64,000 bases of DNA from an uncultured Chryseobacterium sp. (GTDB lineage Bacteria; Bacteroidota; Bacteroidia; Flavobacteriales; Weeksellaceae), in contig CAJYLH010000014.1 of assembly GCA_913775525.1 (NCBI GenBank), positions 62,001 through 126,000 of the forward strand, given 5' to 3'. The position numbers were made by a program, and so were the translations under genes. The stretch's first letter is position 1; every line of letters begins with the position of its first letter. This document shows, piece after piece, positions 50,498-59,395 of the stretch. Below the pieces are notes generated by a model. The model had not been told where the DNA came from, made no database searches, and saw only the letters and a list, made by a program, of their open reading frames with translations.

Positions 50498-51532
50498 TTG
50501 GAACATCAAAACAGAACTTCACAATTTCTACATATAGGAAACAGGCTGCTCAGCTGGTACAAAAAAAATGCGAGAGACCTCCCTTTCAGACAGACCAAAG
50601 ACCCTTATAAAATCTGGATCTGCGAAATCGTTTTCCAGCAGACCAGGATCAGCCAGGGCCTGAACCATTACAACAATTTCATCAGCCGTTTTCCGGATGT
50701 ACAGACTCTTGCAGCGGCAGATGAGAATGAAGTCATGCTGTACTGGAAAGGCCTGGGATATTATTCACGGGCGATCAATATCCATAAGGCAGCACAGCAG
50801 ATCATGCAGGATTACCAGGGTATTTTTCCCTCGGAATATGAGGAAATCCTGAAACTTAAAGGCGTTGGTAAATATACGGCTGCGGCAGTTTCCAGCATTT
50901 GCTTTGATGGTAAAATGCCGGCTGTTGACGGAAATTTTTACCGTGTTCTGAGCCGGCTTTTCGCAGATGACTATGATATTTCAGGTTCCGGTGCCTTTGC
51001 CTATTTCTCAGAACTGTCAAAGCTTATCATGCCCGATAATGTCGGGGATTTTAACCAGGCGATGATGGACCTGGGTTCGGAAATATGCAAGCCTAAAAAC
51101 CCGTTGTGTCAAAGCTGTCCGGTTAACGATGACTGCCTGGCGTATTCACTCGGCAAAGTATCCGGATTTCCTGTAAAGACCAAAAAAGTAAAAACGGAAA
51201 ACCTTCAGCTCAGGTATTACTTTGTACACAGGAACGGGCAGTTTCTCATCCAGCAGCGTAAAGATGATTTCATCTGGAAAAAACTCTTCGAATTCCCTCC
51301 GGAGATTCCGGAAGAGCTGGAAGCCTATATCGTAGGATTACAGGTCATCGGCCATAAGCTTACCCATAAAAATCTCTGCATAGAAATCTATGAAGTTGAA
51401 ATGACTTCAGGTGAAATATGGGATCAGTTAATTGCTGAAAACGGGTATCTTGTCACCGATAAGGAAGCTTCCCATGAAAAATCATTTCCCAAACCTCTTG
51501 AAACCTATATTCAAAAGTGGCTGAGAGCCTGA
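50498..51532 (+). CDS. mutY: A/G-specific adenine glycosylase
   Basis: This 344-residue DNA repair enzyme removes adenine mispaired with 8-oxoguanine. The catalytic region has E43 in WICEIVFQQTR, helix-hairpin-helix LKGVGKYTAAA, and D144 in MPAVDGNFYRV; the Fe-S cluster is C197-x6-C204-x2-C207-x5-C213 (CKPKNPLCQSCPVNDDC). The C-terminal Nudix-like domain (from about 225) reads 8-oxoG. The start codon is TTG at 50498; there is no ATG before the conserved helix. The next gene, gldD, starts only 45 bp after the stop, echoing the mutY-ssb-gldD order of F. johnsoniae but without ssb. Confidence 0.93.
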   Translation: MEHQNRTSQFLHIGNRLLSWYKKNARDLPFRQTKDPYKIWICEIVFQQTRISQGLNHYNNFISRFPDVQTLAAADENEVMLYWKGLGYYSRAINIHKAAQQIMQDYQGIFPSEYEEILKLKGVGKYTAAAVSSICFDGKMPAVDGNFYRVLSRLFADDYDISGSGAFAYFSELSKLIMPDNVGDFNQAMMDLGSEICKPKNPLCQSCPVNDDCLAYSLGKVSGFPVKTKKVKTENLQLRYYFVHRNGQFLIQQRKDDFIWKKLFEFPPEIPEELEAYIVGLQVIGHKLTHKNLCIEIYEVEMTSGEIWDQLIAENGYLVTDKEASHEKSFPKPLETYIQKWLRA

Positions 51533-51564
51533 AATTTGTCTTCTTAAATCTGAAATCTAATTTG

Positions 51565-51572
51565 TACTTTTG
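51565..51572 (+). promoter_or_regulatory. Flavobacterial -7 element (TACTTTTG) for gldD
   Basis: TAnnTTTG match, 5 bp before the gldD ATG. The short gap means the transcript would have almost no leader, so the start may be a few codons lower or the element may be fortuitous. Confidence 0.4.
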
Positions 51573-51576
51573 CAAA

Positions 51577-52134
51577 ATGATTAAAAATATCATTTTTATT
51601 TTCGTTTCGGCACTTCTGATATCCTGTGGGAAAGATCCGGTCCCTAAACCCAGCGGCGAACTGCGACTGGAATATCCCGCCCCGACATACCGGAAATTTG
51701 AAAATAACTGTGCCTATACTTTTGAATATTCCGATTTTGCCAGGATTACCGATGCCAAAAGGCCTTGCTGGTACTACCTGAATTATCCTAAAATGAAAGC
51801 GAAAATCTTCGTGACCTATTATCCGATTAAAAATGATTTTGCAGATCATATCCGTGAGGCGGAGAAAATGGTGTACGAACACACCGTTAAAGCCAGTTCC
51901 ATTGATACGAAATCTTTCGAGTATCCTGAAAGAAAAGTATACGGGAATTTTTACGAACTGAAAGGGCAGACTGCCTCCAATCTTCAGTTTTATGTGACGG
52001 ACAGCACCAGGCATTTCGTCACTGCATACCTTTATTTCAATTCCAGACCGAAGCCGGACTCTCTGGCACCTGCAGTGGACTATATTAAAAAAGATATGAA
52101 ACACCTGCTGGATACTTTTGAATGGAAAAACTGA
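51577..52134 (+). CDS. gldD: Gliding motility lipoprotein GldD
   Basis: This 185-residue lipoprotein has signal peptide MIKNIIFIFVSALLISC (Cys17). The conserved GldD segment follows: GELRLEYPAPTYRKFENNCAY, ARITDAKRPCWYYLNYPKM, KIFVTYYPIKNDFADHIRE and FYVTDSTRHFVTAYLYFN. GldD is needed for gliding and for assembly of T9SS gliding machinery in F. johnsoniae. It lies after mutY as in that species, but the gldE gene that follows there is not present; a PfkB kinase comes instead. The ATG at 51577 is used because it gives a normal lipoprotein signal; the longer frame from 51517 overlaps mutY. Confidence 0.9.
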   Translation: MIKNIIFIFVSALLISCGKDPVPKPSGELRLEYPAPTYRKFENNCAYTFEYSDFARITDAKRPCWYYLNYPKMKAKIFVTYYPIKNDFADHIREAEKMVYEHTVKASSIDTKSFEYPERKVYGNFYELKGQTASNLQFYVTDSTRHFVTAYLYFNSRPKPDSLAPAVDYIKKDMKHLLDTFEWKN

Positions 52135-52163
52135 TTTACTTTTAATAATACTTTGAAAAAAAT

Positions 52164-53087
52164 ATGAAACTTTTAGTTGTAGGAAGTGTTGCATTCGATG
52201 CAATCGAAACGCCATTTGGGAAAACCGATAAGATTTTAGGAGGTGCCGCCACGTATATCGGTATCACTTCATCCATTTTAGGCGTAAAATCCGGAATCGT
52301 TTCTGTAGTAGGAGGAGACTTTCCGCAGGAATACCTGGATATGTTTACCGGAAGGGATATCAATATTGAGGGAATCGAAATCGTGAAAGAAGGCAAGACA
52401 TTCTTCTGGGCAGGAAAATACCACAACGATCTGAATACAAGAGATACACTGGCTACCGAAGTGAATGTGCTGGAAAATTTTGATCCTAAGATCCCTGATT
52501 CCATGCAGGATTCGGAAATCCTTCTGTTAGGGAATCTTCATCCCGGCGTACAGCTTTCCGTACTGGAGAAAATGAATCAGCGCCCGAAGCTGGTGATCCT
52601 GGATACCATGAATTTCTGGATGGATTCCGCATGGGATATTTTAATGGAAATGATTGCGAAAACGGATGTAATCACCATTAATGATGAAGAGGCAAGACAG
52701 CTTTCCGGTGAATATTCGCTGGTAAAAGCTGCGAAGAAAATCCATGAGATGGGTCCTGAATATGTGATCATTAAAAAAGGCGAACACGGCGCATTGCTGT
52801 TCCATGACCATAAGGTATTTGCGATCCCTGCACTGCCGTTGGAAGAGGTTTTCGATCCTACCGGAGCCGGAGATACTTTCGCAGGAGGTTTTGCGGCATA
52901 CCTGGCTAAAAAAGGGAAGGTGGATTTCGAAACCATGAAGTCTGCATTAATCGTAGGGTCTGCCATGGCTTCCTATACGGTGGAAAAATTCGGGACAGAA
53001 CGTATCCAGGAGGTAAACGAAGCCGATATGTTCAGCCGGCTGAGGCAGTTTAAGGAGCTGACAACCTTCGATATCGAACTTCAGTAA
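52164..53087 (+). CDS. PfkB family carbohydrate kinase
   Basis: This 307-residue cytosolic kinase is of the ribokinase/PfkB fold. LLVVGSVAFDAIETPFGK with GGAATYIGITSSILG is the substrate side; DPTGAGDTFAGGFAAYL (about residues 232-248) is the anion hole with the catalytic base D. The sugar or nucleoside substrate cannot be told from sequence; the N-terminal lid has features of PfkB proteins that act on sugars or adenosine. It is encoded just downstream of gldD on the same strand; functional link to gliding is not supported. Start ATG at 52164. Confidence 0.9.
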   Translation: MKLLVVGSVAFDAIETPFGKTDKILGGAATYIGITSSILGVKSGIVSVVGGDFPQEYLDMFTGRDINIEGIEIVKEGKTFFWAGKYHNDLNTRDTLATEVNVLENFDPKIPDSMQDSEILLLGNLHPGVQLSVLEKMNQRPKLVILDTMNFWMDSAWDILMEMIAKTDVITINDEEARQLSGEYSLVKAAKKIHEMGPEYVIIKKGEHGALLFHDHKVFAIPALPLEEVFDPTGAGDTFAGGFAAYLAKKGKVDFETMKSALIVGSAMASYTVEKFGTERIQEVNEADMFSRLRQFKELTTFDIELQ

Positions 53088-53145
53088 ATTATTCTTTTTA
53101 AGAAATATTTATAATAAAAAATGAAGTGTAATTCGCTAAGAATTC

Positions 53146-53153
53146 TAAATTTG
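53146..53153 (+). promoter_or_regulatory. Flavobacterial -7 element (TAAATTTG)
   Basis: TAnnTTTG match 21 bp ahead of the SurA-like gene start. Confidence 0.55.
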
Positions 53154-53173
53154 CAACTTGTTAAAATTATACA

Positions 53174-54541
53174 ATGATAAATAGACTAAAAGTCACTTTC
53201 CTGTTCGGGATGTTCATGATGCTGTTTTCAGCTTCAATGAATGCACAGCTGAAACAGGGAGAACTTGTGGATGGTATTGCAGCGGTAATAGGGAATGAGA
53301 TCGTCCTGGAATCTGACGTTAACGAGCAGATGAATTATGCCAAGCAGCAGGGGGCATCCAATATTGATAAGTGCGAATTCCTGGAAAACCTCCTGAATAA
53401 TAAACTTATGGTTTATGAGGCTAAAAAGGATACCCTGATTGAAAACCGCTCTGCGGCGATCAAAGAGCAGGCCAATGCCAAATACAGCCAGATGCTCGCT
53501 CAGTTCCCGGATGAAAAAGCGATGCTTGCCGCCTACAAATTCAGGAACGCCTACGAAATGAAAAATGCGATCGAAAAGATTGATACCGATACCTATTATG
53601 GACAGGCCAAATACCAGAGGATCACAGACAAGGCAGACGTAACCCCGAATGAGGTAACCGATTTTTACAATATGTACAAATCGCAGCTGCCTGAAATCAA
53701 AGATGAAGTTTCATTGGGGCAGATCATGATGTTCCCGAAGCTTACGGATGCCCATAAGCAGGAACTGATCAATAAGCTTAAAAAAATCAAACAAGACATC
53801 CAGGGAGGAGAGACGTTTGAGAGCCAGGCCAGGATCTACTCGGAAGATCCGGGTTCCGCATCTAACGGAGGACTGATGAAAAATATTTCCAAGGGACAGA
53901 TGGTAAAGCCTTTTGAGGCGGCAGCACTGAACCTTCAGGAAGGTGAAATTTCCGATCCTGTGGAATCGGAATTCGGATACCATATCATTCAGCTGGTTAA
54001 AAGATCAGGGAAGATCTATGATGCAAGGCATATCCTTCTGCTGGCTACGCCAACTGATGAAGAAGTAGCGACAGCGAAAAAGAAGCTTGACAGCATAAGG
54101 ACACTGGTGTTAGACGGTAAAATGACCTTTAAGGATGCTGCATTCAGGTTTTCGGATGATAAAAGGACCAAGTTCAATGCGGGACTAATTCCCGGAGCAG
54201 ACGGTTCCAGCAAAATAGAAAAGGAAACCATTCCGGGAACCATCAGCTATGAGCTTGCCGGATTGAACAAAAATGATATTACCACGGCATTCGAGGATAT
54301 TGACGAAAGAAAAAGAAAAGTGGTGAAGATCGTTAAGATCGAAGACATGATCCCCGCTCACCAGATTACCCTGGAAACCGATTACGACCGGATCAAGCAG
54401 ATGGCACTTAACAAGAAGAAAAGCGAAATGGTTGAGAAGTACGTCAACAAACAGCTTCCAACGACCTTTATCTCCATCGACGGGCGCTACGACACCTGCA
54501 ACTTCAAAGGAGACTGGAAAAAAGAATCCATCAAAAAATAA
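53174..54541 (+). CDS. SurA-like periplasmic peptidyl-prolyl isomerase / chaperone
   Basis: This is a 455-residue exported protein with signal peptide (MFMMLFSASMNAQ). A SurA N-terminal helical domain (about 30-150) is followed by two parvulin domains: EVSLGQIMMFPK ... EDPGSASNGGLMKNIS ... EFGYHIIQLV (about 175-275), and YDARHILLLATPTDEE ... (about 280-380). The parvulin motif FGYHIIQL and the GG(x)L turn are typical. It helps outer-membrane proteins fold in the periplasm. The length is a little over E. coli SurA. It is followed by a terminator. Symbol withheld because several PpiC-type proteins exist in this phylum. Confidence 0.88.
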   Translation: MINRLKVTFLFGMFMMLFSASMNAQLKQGELVDGIAAVIGNEIVLESDVNEQMNYAKQQGASNIDKCEFLENLLNNKLMVYEAKKDTLIENRSAAIKEQANAKYSQMLAQFPDEKAMLAAYKFRNAYEMKNAIEKIDTDTYYGQAKYQRITDKADVTPNEVTDFYNMYKSQLPEIKDEVSLGQIMMFPKLTDAHKQELINKLKKIKQDIQGGETFESQARIYSEDPGSASNGGLMKNISKGQMVKPFEAAALNLQEGEISDPVESEFGYHIIQLVKRSGKIYDARHILLLATPTDEEVATAKKKLDSIRTLVLDGKMTFKDAAFRFSDDKRTKFNAGLIPGADGSSKIEKETIPGTISYELAGLNKNDITTAFEDIDERKRKVVKIVKIEDMIPAHQITLETDYDRIKQMALNKKKSEMVEKYVNKQLPTTFISIDGRYDTCNFKGDWKKESIKK

Positions 54542-54547
54542 CAGTAC

Positions 54548-54578
54548 AAAACCTTCAGATTTTCCTGGAGGTTTTTTT
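54548..54578 (+). terminator. Terminator of the SurA-like gene
   Basis: AACCTTCAG-attttc-CTGGAGGTT with a T run, 7 bp after the stop (one G-T pair). Confidence 0.75.
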
Positions 54579-54635
54579 ATGCCTAAAATTCAGATCGTAT
54601 TTCCTGGAAATTTCTGTTTTTAGTATTTTTACGTC

Positions 54636-55625
54636 ATGAGCAATTTTATAGATTTCAATTCAGCCAAAAAACTCCACGATATGCAGCAGGAACGCAACAG
54701 GATTACCGGACTTTTCAACATACAGTATCCCATCATACAGGCAGGAATGATCTGGCATTCCGGCTGGAAACTGGCATCAGCCGTATCCAATTGCGGCGGT
54801 CTGGGGCTGATCGGAGCAGGAAGCATGTATCCTGATGTTTTACGGGAGAACATCCGGAAATGCAGACAGGCTACCGACAAGCCTTTCGGGGTAAATGTCC
54901 CTATGCTGTATCCGAACCTGGATGAAGTCATCAACATCATCCTCGAAGAAGGCGTGAAAATTGTCTTTACTTCGGCCGGAAACCCGAAGACCTATACGGA
55001 AACCCTTCAGAAAGAAGGACTCAAGGTAGCGCATGTGGTTTCTTCCACAAAATTTGCCGTTAAATGCGAAGATGCCGGGGTGGATGCCATTGTAGCGGAA
55101 GGCTTTGAAGCAGGCGGCCATAACGGAAGGGATGAAACGACAACTTTCTGCCTGATTCCGAATGTGAAGAAACATATATCAAAACCTCTGATCGCCGCAG
55201 GCGGAATCGCTTTGGGAGCACAGATGAAAGCGGCGATGATCCTCGGAGCCGACGGTGTGCAGATCGGGTCCCGTTTTGCCGCTACCCTGGAAGCCAGTGC
55301 CCATGACAACTGGAAAAAGAAAATTACCGAACTCCAGGAAGGGGATACCCATCTCACCCTGAAAGAACTTGCGCCGGTAAGGATGGTCAAAAATAAATTC
55401 TTTAATGAGCTGGAAGGTATTTATACCACCGGAAGGAATACCGAAGCTTTAATTACAGCATTAGGACGTGCCAGAGCCAAACGCGGAATGTTTGAAGGTG
55501 ATATGGAAGAAGGTGAACTTGAAATCGGGCAGGTTTCCGCCCTGATTGATGAGGTACTGCCTGTAGAAAGCGTTTTCAATACCCTGCTGAAAGAATTTAA
55601 CGAAGCAGGAATGCCGTCTTTGTAA
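54636..55625 (+). CDS. Nitronate monooxygenase / 2-nitropropane dioxygenase family FMN enzyme
   Basis: This 329-residue FMN TIM barrel is of the 2-nitropropane dioxygenase/FabK family. FNIQYPIIQAGMIWHSGWKLA and NCGGLGLIGAGSM are at the start, EGFEAGGHNGRDETT holds the conserved His, and IAAGGIALGAQMKAAMILGADGVQIGSRFAAT is the phosphate-binding end. Members oxidise alkyl nitronates or act as enoyl-ACP reductases. Class is clear, substrate is not. The next gene, an alpha/beta hydrolase, overlaps it by one base (TAATG), so the two are translationally coupled. Confidence 0.9.
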   Translation: MSNFIDFNSAKKLHDMQQERNRITGLFNIQYPIIQAGMIWHSGWKLASAVSNCGGLGLIGAGSMYPDVLRENIRKCRQATDKPFGVNVPMLYPNLDEVINIILEEGVKIVFTSAGNPKTYTETLQKEGLKVAHVVSSTKFAVKCEDAGVDAIVAEGFEAGGHNGRDETTTFCLIPNVKKHISKPLIAAGGIALGAQMKAAMILGADGVQIGSRFAATLEASAHDNWKKKITELQEGDTHLTLKELAPVRMVKNKFFNELEGIYTTGRNTEALITALGRARAKRGMFEGDMEEGELEIGQVSALIDEVLPVESVFNTLLKEFNEAGMPSL

Positions 55626-56410
55626 TGACCGACATGACTGAAAAACTTCTTGCCGTTAATGGCAAGAAACTGCATACGGAGTATACCTCAGTTTTTAAAG
55701 GAAGGCCGGTACTGGTTTTCCTGCATGACTCGCTCGGTTCTGCTCAGCTGTGGAGGGAATTTCCTGAAAAACTTTCCCAGGCCGCGCAATGCAACGTCTT
55801 GCTATATGACCGTTTAGGATACGGGAAATCGTATCCGATGGAGGACCATTACCGTACAAATGATTATATGGAGCTGGAAGCAGATCTGCTGAACAGCCTC
55901 CTGGAAAAGCTGGGCATTTCCGATGCCATTCTTTTCGGACACAGCGATGGCGGGACCATTGCACTGATTGCTGCAGCAAAATACCCTGAAACAATAAAGG
56001 CTGTTATCTGTGAGGCAGGGCACATTTTTGTAGAAGATATTACAGTACAGGGCGTAAAGGACGCTTTACAGGCTTACCGCACATCCGATCTGGCTGTACG
56101 GCTCCGTAAGTACCATGGAGATAAAGTAGACATATTAGTCAGGGCCTGGACCGAAATCTGGCTGAGTGAAAGGTTCCGCAGCTGGACCATCGAATACCTG
56201 CTTCAGGATATTACCTGTCCTTTACTCTTTATCCAGGGAGAGTCTGATGAATATGGCACATTAGATCAGCTGGAAAAGACCGTGAGCCAGGTAAGCGGAA
56301 CCGCGGAAAAATATATTATTCCGCATACCGGGCATAGCCCTCATAAAGAAGTTCCTGATAAAGTCATTGCTAGGGCAGCAGAATTTATACAAAGGATTTC
56401 AGGAGGATAA
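55625..56410 (+). CDS. Alpha/beta-fold hydrolase
   Basis: This is a 261-residue alpha/beta hydrolase. FLHDSLGSAQLWREFP is the oxyanion part; LYDRLGYGKS and ILFGHSDGGTIALIAAA give the nucleophile elbow GHSDGG (Ser near residue 101); FIQGESDEYGT supplies the acidic residue region and HTGHSPHKE the catalytic His. It probably hydrolyses an ester or peroxide-type substrate in the cytosol. Its ATG overlaps the stop of the nitronate monooxygenase-like gene, so it may act in the same pathway. No signal peptide. Confidence 0.88.
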   Translation: MTDMTEKLLAVNGKKLHTEYTSVFKGRPVLVFLHDSLGSAQLWREFPEKLSQAAQCNVLLYDRLGYGKSYPMEDHYRTNDYMELEADLLNSLLEKLGISDAILFGHSDGGTIALIAAAKYPETIKAVICEAGHIFVEDITVQGVKDALQAYRTSDLAVRLRKYHGDKVDILVRAWTEIWLSERFRSWTIEYLLQDITCPLLFIQGESDEYGTLDQLEKTVSQVSGTAEKYIIPHTGHSPHKEVPDKVIARAAEFIQRISGG

Positions 56411-56449
56411 GCAGCAGTACCTTCCGGATTTGTTATGATCTGAGGTATC

Positions 56450-57067
56450 TCAAAGTGTTTCCCATTCCCTTCTGATGTTTTCCCTGGCCTGGTGTTCATA
56501 TTTCATGATGAATTCTTCTGTCTTAAAAATACGGTCCATATCCAGGAAATGGCGGAGTACCTTTTTCCTGCCCGGCCGGTACAGAAAATCCGGATAGATA
56601 GAATATTCTTTCCTGATCTTTTCGGCATATTCTTGATAAATGGCTGAGTCTTTACCCAGAACAGACAGATCGGCATCGAGAAGATAATTCGTATCTGCAC
56701 TGTCAGAACATTCGTGCAACTGCGTGGCGATGATCTGTTCTGTAATCTGCCGGAGAGATGCCGGGTTCAGCTGTAGCTGTCCGAGCCTTTTCTCTGCAAG
56801 GGCTGCACTTTTCTTTTCGTTGGATTTTGAGGAGGCATCATAGATCGCATCATGGTAAAATACTGATAGTGAAACCAGGTCGATATCCTGGATGCGATCT
56901 CTTACCGAATCCAGTTCCCGGAGCATATGCTCCAGGTGTTCAAGAGTGTGATAGTGCCTGCTCTTTTCTGTGTACAGATTTTCAATTTCAGACCAGAGGT
57001 TATCTATCAGCGTATGTTCAGCACTGAACGCCACGCAGGTTTTACGGAATCTTTCCTGTAAAGTCAT
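56450..57067 (-). CDS. HD-domain metal-dependent hydrolase
   Basis: This 205-residue cytosolic protein shows the 'predicted metal-dependent HD phosphohydrolase' pattern: RHYHTLEHLEHMLREL (two His of the metal site), then VSLSVFYHDAIYDASSKSNEKKSA (the HD pair), then a helical C-terminus that includes DLSVLG (a late Asp). Such proteins are often mislabelled as receptor subunits; the true substrate is unknown but may be a phosphoester. It is the last gene of a minus-strand pair with the rhodanese gene upstream, with only 27 bp between. The ATG at 57067 gives the complete HD domain. Confidence 0.85.
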   Translation of the reverse strand: MTLQERFRKTCVAFSAEHTLIDNLWSEIENLYTEKSRHYHTLEHLEHMLRELDSVRDRIQDIDLVSLSVFYHDAIYDASSKSNEKKSAALAEKRLGQLQLNPASLRQITEQIIATQLHECSDSADTNYLLDADLSVLGKDSAIYQEYAEKIRKEYSIYPDFLYRPGRKKVLRHFLDMDRIFKTEEFIMKYEHQARENIRREWETL

Positions 57068-57094
57068 AGGACTGCTGTAAATAAAAAAGGAACC

Positions 57095-57394
57095 TTAAAA
57101 AGTTCCTTTATTAGCATCAATAGCGGATTTCAGCTCTGCCCAGCCGCCGCCGTTATATCCTTCTTTAAGGCCCTGATTATTCAGGTACTCCAATGCTTTT
57201 CCGCTTCTGTTTCCGCTTCTGCAGAAAATAATCACAGGCTTTTCAAGAGAAAGGATTTCATCCTGTCTTTCTTCCACTTCACCCAGCGGGATGTTTTTAG
57301 CACCTTCTATATTGCCGTCCATTTCAAGCTCCATCGGCTCACGGACATCGATTAATTCATAATTTCCTGATTGTAATACTTCTGCTAACGACAT
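57095..57394 (-). CDS. Single-domain rhodanese-like protein
   Basis: This 99-residue cytosolic rhodanese has IDVREPMELEMDGNIEGAKNIPL at the front (the Asp-Val-Arg-Glu motif) and the sulfur-carrying Cys in IIFCRSGNRSGKAL. It moves persulfide sulfur in sulfur trafficking or thiol detoxification. The ATG at 57394 starts MSLAEVLQSGNYEL, typical of the family; the frame runs open to 57469 but the extension is not conserved. It is divergent from queG and adjacent to an HD protein on the same strand. Confidence 0.9.
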   Translation of the reverse strand: MSLAEVLQSGNYELIDVREPMELEMDGNIEGAKNIPLGEVEERQDEILSLEKPVIIFCRSGNRSGKALEYLNNQGLKEGYNGGGWAELKSAIDANKGTF

Positions 57395-57485
57395 AATTCT
57401 TGTAAATTTTAAAGTTAAAATGATAGAGTAAAGGTAGATGAAATGATTCACGTGCCCAAACCCTAACAAATTTATAAAATAATCT

Positions 57486-57493
57486 TAGTTTTG
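57486..57493 (+). promoter_or_regulatory. Flavobacterial -7 element (TAGTTTTG) for queG
   Basis: TAnnTTTG match 12 bp before the chosen ATG; it overlaps the upstream TTG of the frame, so the ATG at 57506 is the start. Confidence 0.5.
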
Positions 57494-57505
57494 CAAGGTG
57501 AAATT

Positions 57506-58471
57506 ATGAATTCAAATGCCGAAAAATATTCCCAGCTGATTAAATCCAAAGCCAAAAGCTTCGGATTCCAGAATTGTGGGATTTCGGCAGCAGACTTCCT
57601 GGAAGAAGATGCGCGCCCATTGGAAGCCTGGCTGAAGAATAATTTCCATGGCGAGATGAAGTATATGGAGAACCATTTTGACAAAAGGCTCGATCCGAGG
57701 CTTTTGGTGGAAGGTTCGAAATCTGTCATTTCACTTTCCTACAACTATTTCCCTGAAGAGAAAATTTCCCCGCTGGAGAATTTTAAGATTTCCAAATATG
57801 CGTATGCCGAAGATTACCATGAAGTGATCAAAGAAATCCTTCGCGAAATGGTAGCACAGCTTCAGGAAGAAATCGGGGATTTCGGGTTCAGGGTTTTTGT
57901 AGATTCTGCTCCTGTCATGGAGCGGAGCTGGGCACGGAAATCCGGTATCGGCTGGGTAGGCAAGAATGCCAACCTGATTACCAGGCAAAGCGGTTCCTTT
58001 TATTTCCTGGCGGAAATCATCTGCGATCTTGAGCTGGTACCGGACCACGCTACCACAGATCATTGCGGAACCTGCCGCAAATGCATGGATGCATGCCCTA
58101 CGCAGGCTATTGTTTCTGAAAAAATAGTGGATGGCAGCAAATGCATATCCTATGCAACCATAGAGCTAAGGGATGAAATTCCTGTTCATTTCAAAGATAA
58201 AATGGACGACTGGATGTTCGGATGTGATATCTGCCAGGACGTATGCCCGTGGAACCGGTTTGCAGCTCCCAACCTTCAGACCAGATTCAGGCCTAATGAA
58301 GCCCTGAAAAGTTTCAGGAAAGGAGAGTGGAAAGAACTCACCCAGGAACTTTTCTCAGAAATCTTCAGGAAGTCTCCGGTGAAGAGAACCAAATTTGCAG
58401 GGCTGAAACGCAATATAGAATTCCTGGAACAGTCTTCCGGAACTAAGAGCGACCGTATGCCCTTAAAATAA
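57506..58471 (+). CDS. queG: Epoxyqueuosine reductase
   Basis: This 321-residue cytosolic cobalamin- and Fe-S-dependent enzyme catalyses the last step of queuosine synthesis, reducing epoxyqueuosine in tRNA anticodons. The N-terminal cobalamin-binding domain includes YAEDYHEVIKEILRE and DSAPVMERSWARKSGIGWVGKN; the two 4Fe-4S sites are CGTCRKCMDACPTQAI (from about residue 187) and CDICQDVCPWN. The complete HEAT-like C-terminus is short, as in the reduced form of the family. Dependence on B12 fits the cobalamin uptake locus of this window. Start: ATG 57506. Confidence 0.93.
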   Translation: MNSNAEKYSQLIKSKAKSFGFQNCGISAADFLEEDARPLEAWLKNNFHGEMKYMENHFDKRLDPRLLVEGSKSVISLSYNYFPEEKISPLENFKISKYAYAEDYHEVIKEILREMVAQLQEEIGDFGFRVFVDSAPVMERSWARKSGIGWVGKNANLITRQSGSFYFLAEIICDLELVPDHATTDHCGTCRKCMDACPTQAIVSEKIVDGSKCISYATIELRDEIPVHFKDKMDDWMFGCDICQDVCPWNRFAAPNLQTRFRPNEALKSFRKGEWKELTQELFSEIFRKSPVKRTKFAGLKRNIEFLEQSSGTKSDRMPLK

Positions 58472-58508
58472 AAATGATTTTCAGCAGACCGGATGGTCAC
58501 GCAGAAAA

Positions 58509-58589
58509 TCAGCGTTTTTTCTGGATTCTTTTAGGAGCTGTCTTTACTCTTAAGGTGAACCGCTTCTGTGACTTGGATTTTTTATGCAT
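58509..58589 (-). CDS. Possible 26-aa basic peptide
   Basis: A minus-strand frame starts MHKKSKSQKRFTLRVKTAPK and ends at 58509 with a further short basic run. Thirteen of the 26 residues are Lys, Arg or His. It sits alone between queG and the TIGR02117 gene. It resembles small basic peptides of ribosome or RNA binding type, but I cannot name it and the promoter is not clear. Confidence 0.35.
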   Translation of the reverse strand: MHKKSKSQKRFTLRVKTAPKRIQKKR

Positions 58590-58640
58590 ATTATTTCATA
58601 TTTGATACTTAAATTTAGCTATTTTTCCGATTAAAACAAA

Positions 58641-58648
58641 TAGTTTTG
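58641..58648 (+). promoter_or_regulatory. Flavobacterial -7 element (TAGTTTTG)
   Basis: TAnnTTTG match 46 bp before the TIGR02117 gene start. Confidence 0.5.
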
Positions 58649-58694
58649 CAAAAAAATGAATATTAAATTCTATTGAACCCATTGTAACATAAAT

Positions 58695-59372
58695 ATGAAA
58701 AAAGTGTTGATACTCATCCTTAAAATTTTAGCCGGCTTTATCGGGATTGTGGTCCTGTATATAATCCTTGCTCTTGCCCTTCCCTATATAGAAGTCCGTG
58801 CAAAAGATGACGGCAATCCTAAAGAGGTACCGGTATATATCTATACCAATGGAGTGCACACAGACATCGTAATGCCGGTGAAAAATGAATGGCAGGATTG
58901 GAGTGCAGTTATTCCTTACAGCAATACAAAATCAAAAAAAGGCGATTACAGTTACATCGGTATCGGTTGGGGAGACAAAGGTTTTTACCTGGATACACCT
59001 ACCTGGGCGGACCTGAAATTTTCAACAGCTTTCAAAGCGGCCTTCTGGCTGAGCGAATCTGCCATGCACTGTACCTATTACCGGACGATGAAAGAAGGTA
59101 CCGACTGTAAAAAGATCATGATCAGCAAGCAACAGTACCAAGCACTCGTCCGTTTTGTAGAAGATAAATTTGACAGGGATACAAACGGGAATTTCATCTA
59201 TGTTCCCACCAATGCAGTCTATGGGGATACGGATGCCTTTTATGATGCCAAAGGAACGTACAGCTTTGCCTACACCTGCAATACCTGGACTAATAACGCA
59301 CTGAAAGCTGCGGGGCAGAAAGCAGCCTTATGGACAGCCTCCGACTTCGGGATTTTTCAGCATTATAAATAA
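58695..59372 (+). CDS. TIGR02117 family (DUF2459) membrane-anchored protein
   Basis: This is a 225-residue protein with one N-terminal helix (about 5-29), likely anchoring it at the inner membrane with the rest in the periplasm. The TIGR02117 segments are YIYTNGVHTDIVMPV, YIGIGWGDKGFYLDTPTW, HCTYYRTMKEG, and YTCNTWTNNALKAAG near the end. A conserved His and two Cys occur in these motifs (VHTDIV and CNTWTN), as in the family described as urease-associated by context elsewhere. Here no urease genes are near, so the role is unknown. Terminator follows at 59396. Confidence 0.88.
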   Translation: MKKVLILILKILAGFIGIVVLYIILALALPYIEVRAKDDGNPKEVPVYIYTNGVHTDIVMPVKNEWQDWSAVIPYSNTKSKKGDYSYIGIGWGDKGFYLDTPTWADLKFSTAFKAAFWLSESAMHCTYYRTMKEGTDCKKIMISKQQYQALVRFVEDKFDRDTNGNFIYVPTNAVYGDTDAFYDAKGTYSFAYTCNTWTNNALKAAGQKAALWTASDFGIFQHYK

Positions 59373-59395
59373 TATCCCATACATAAACCTTACAA

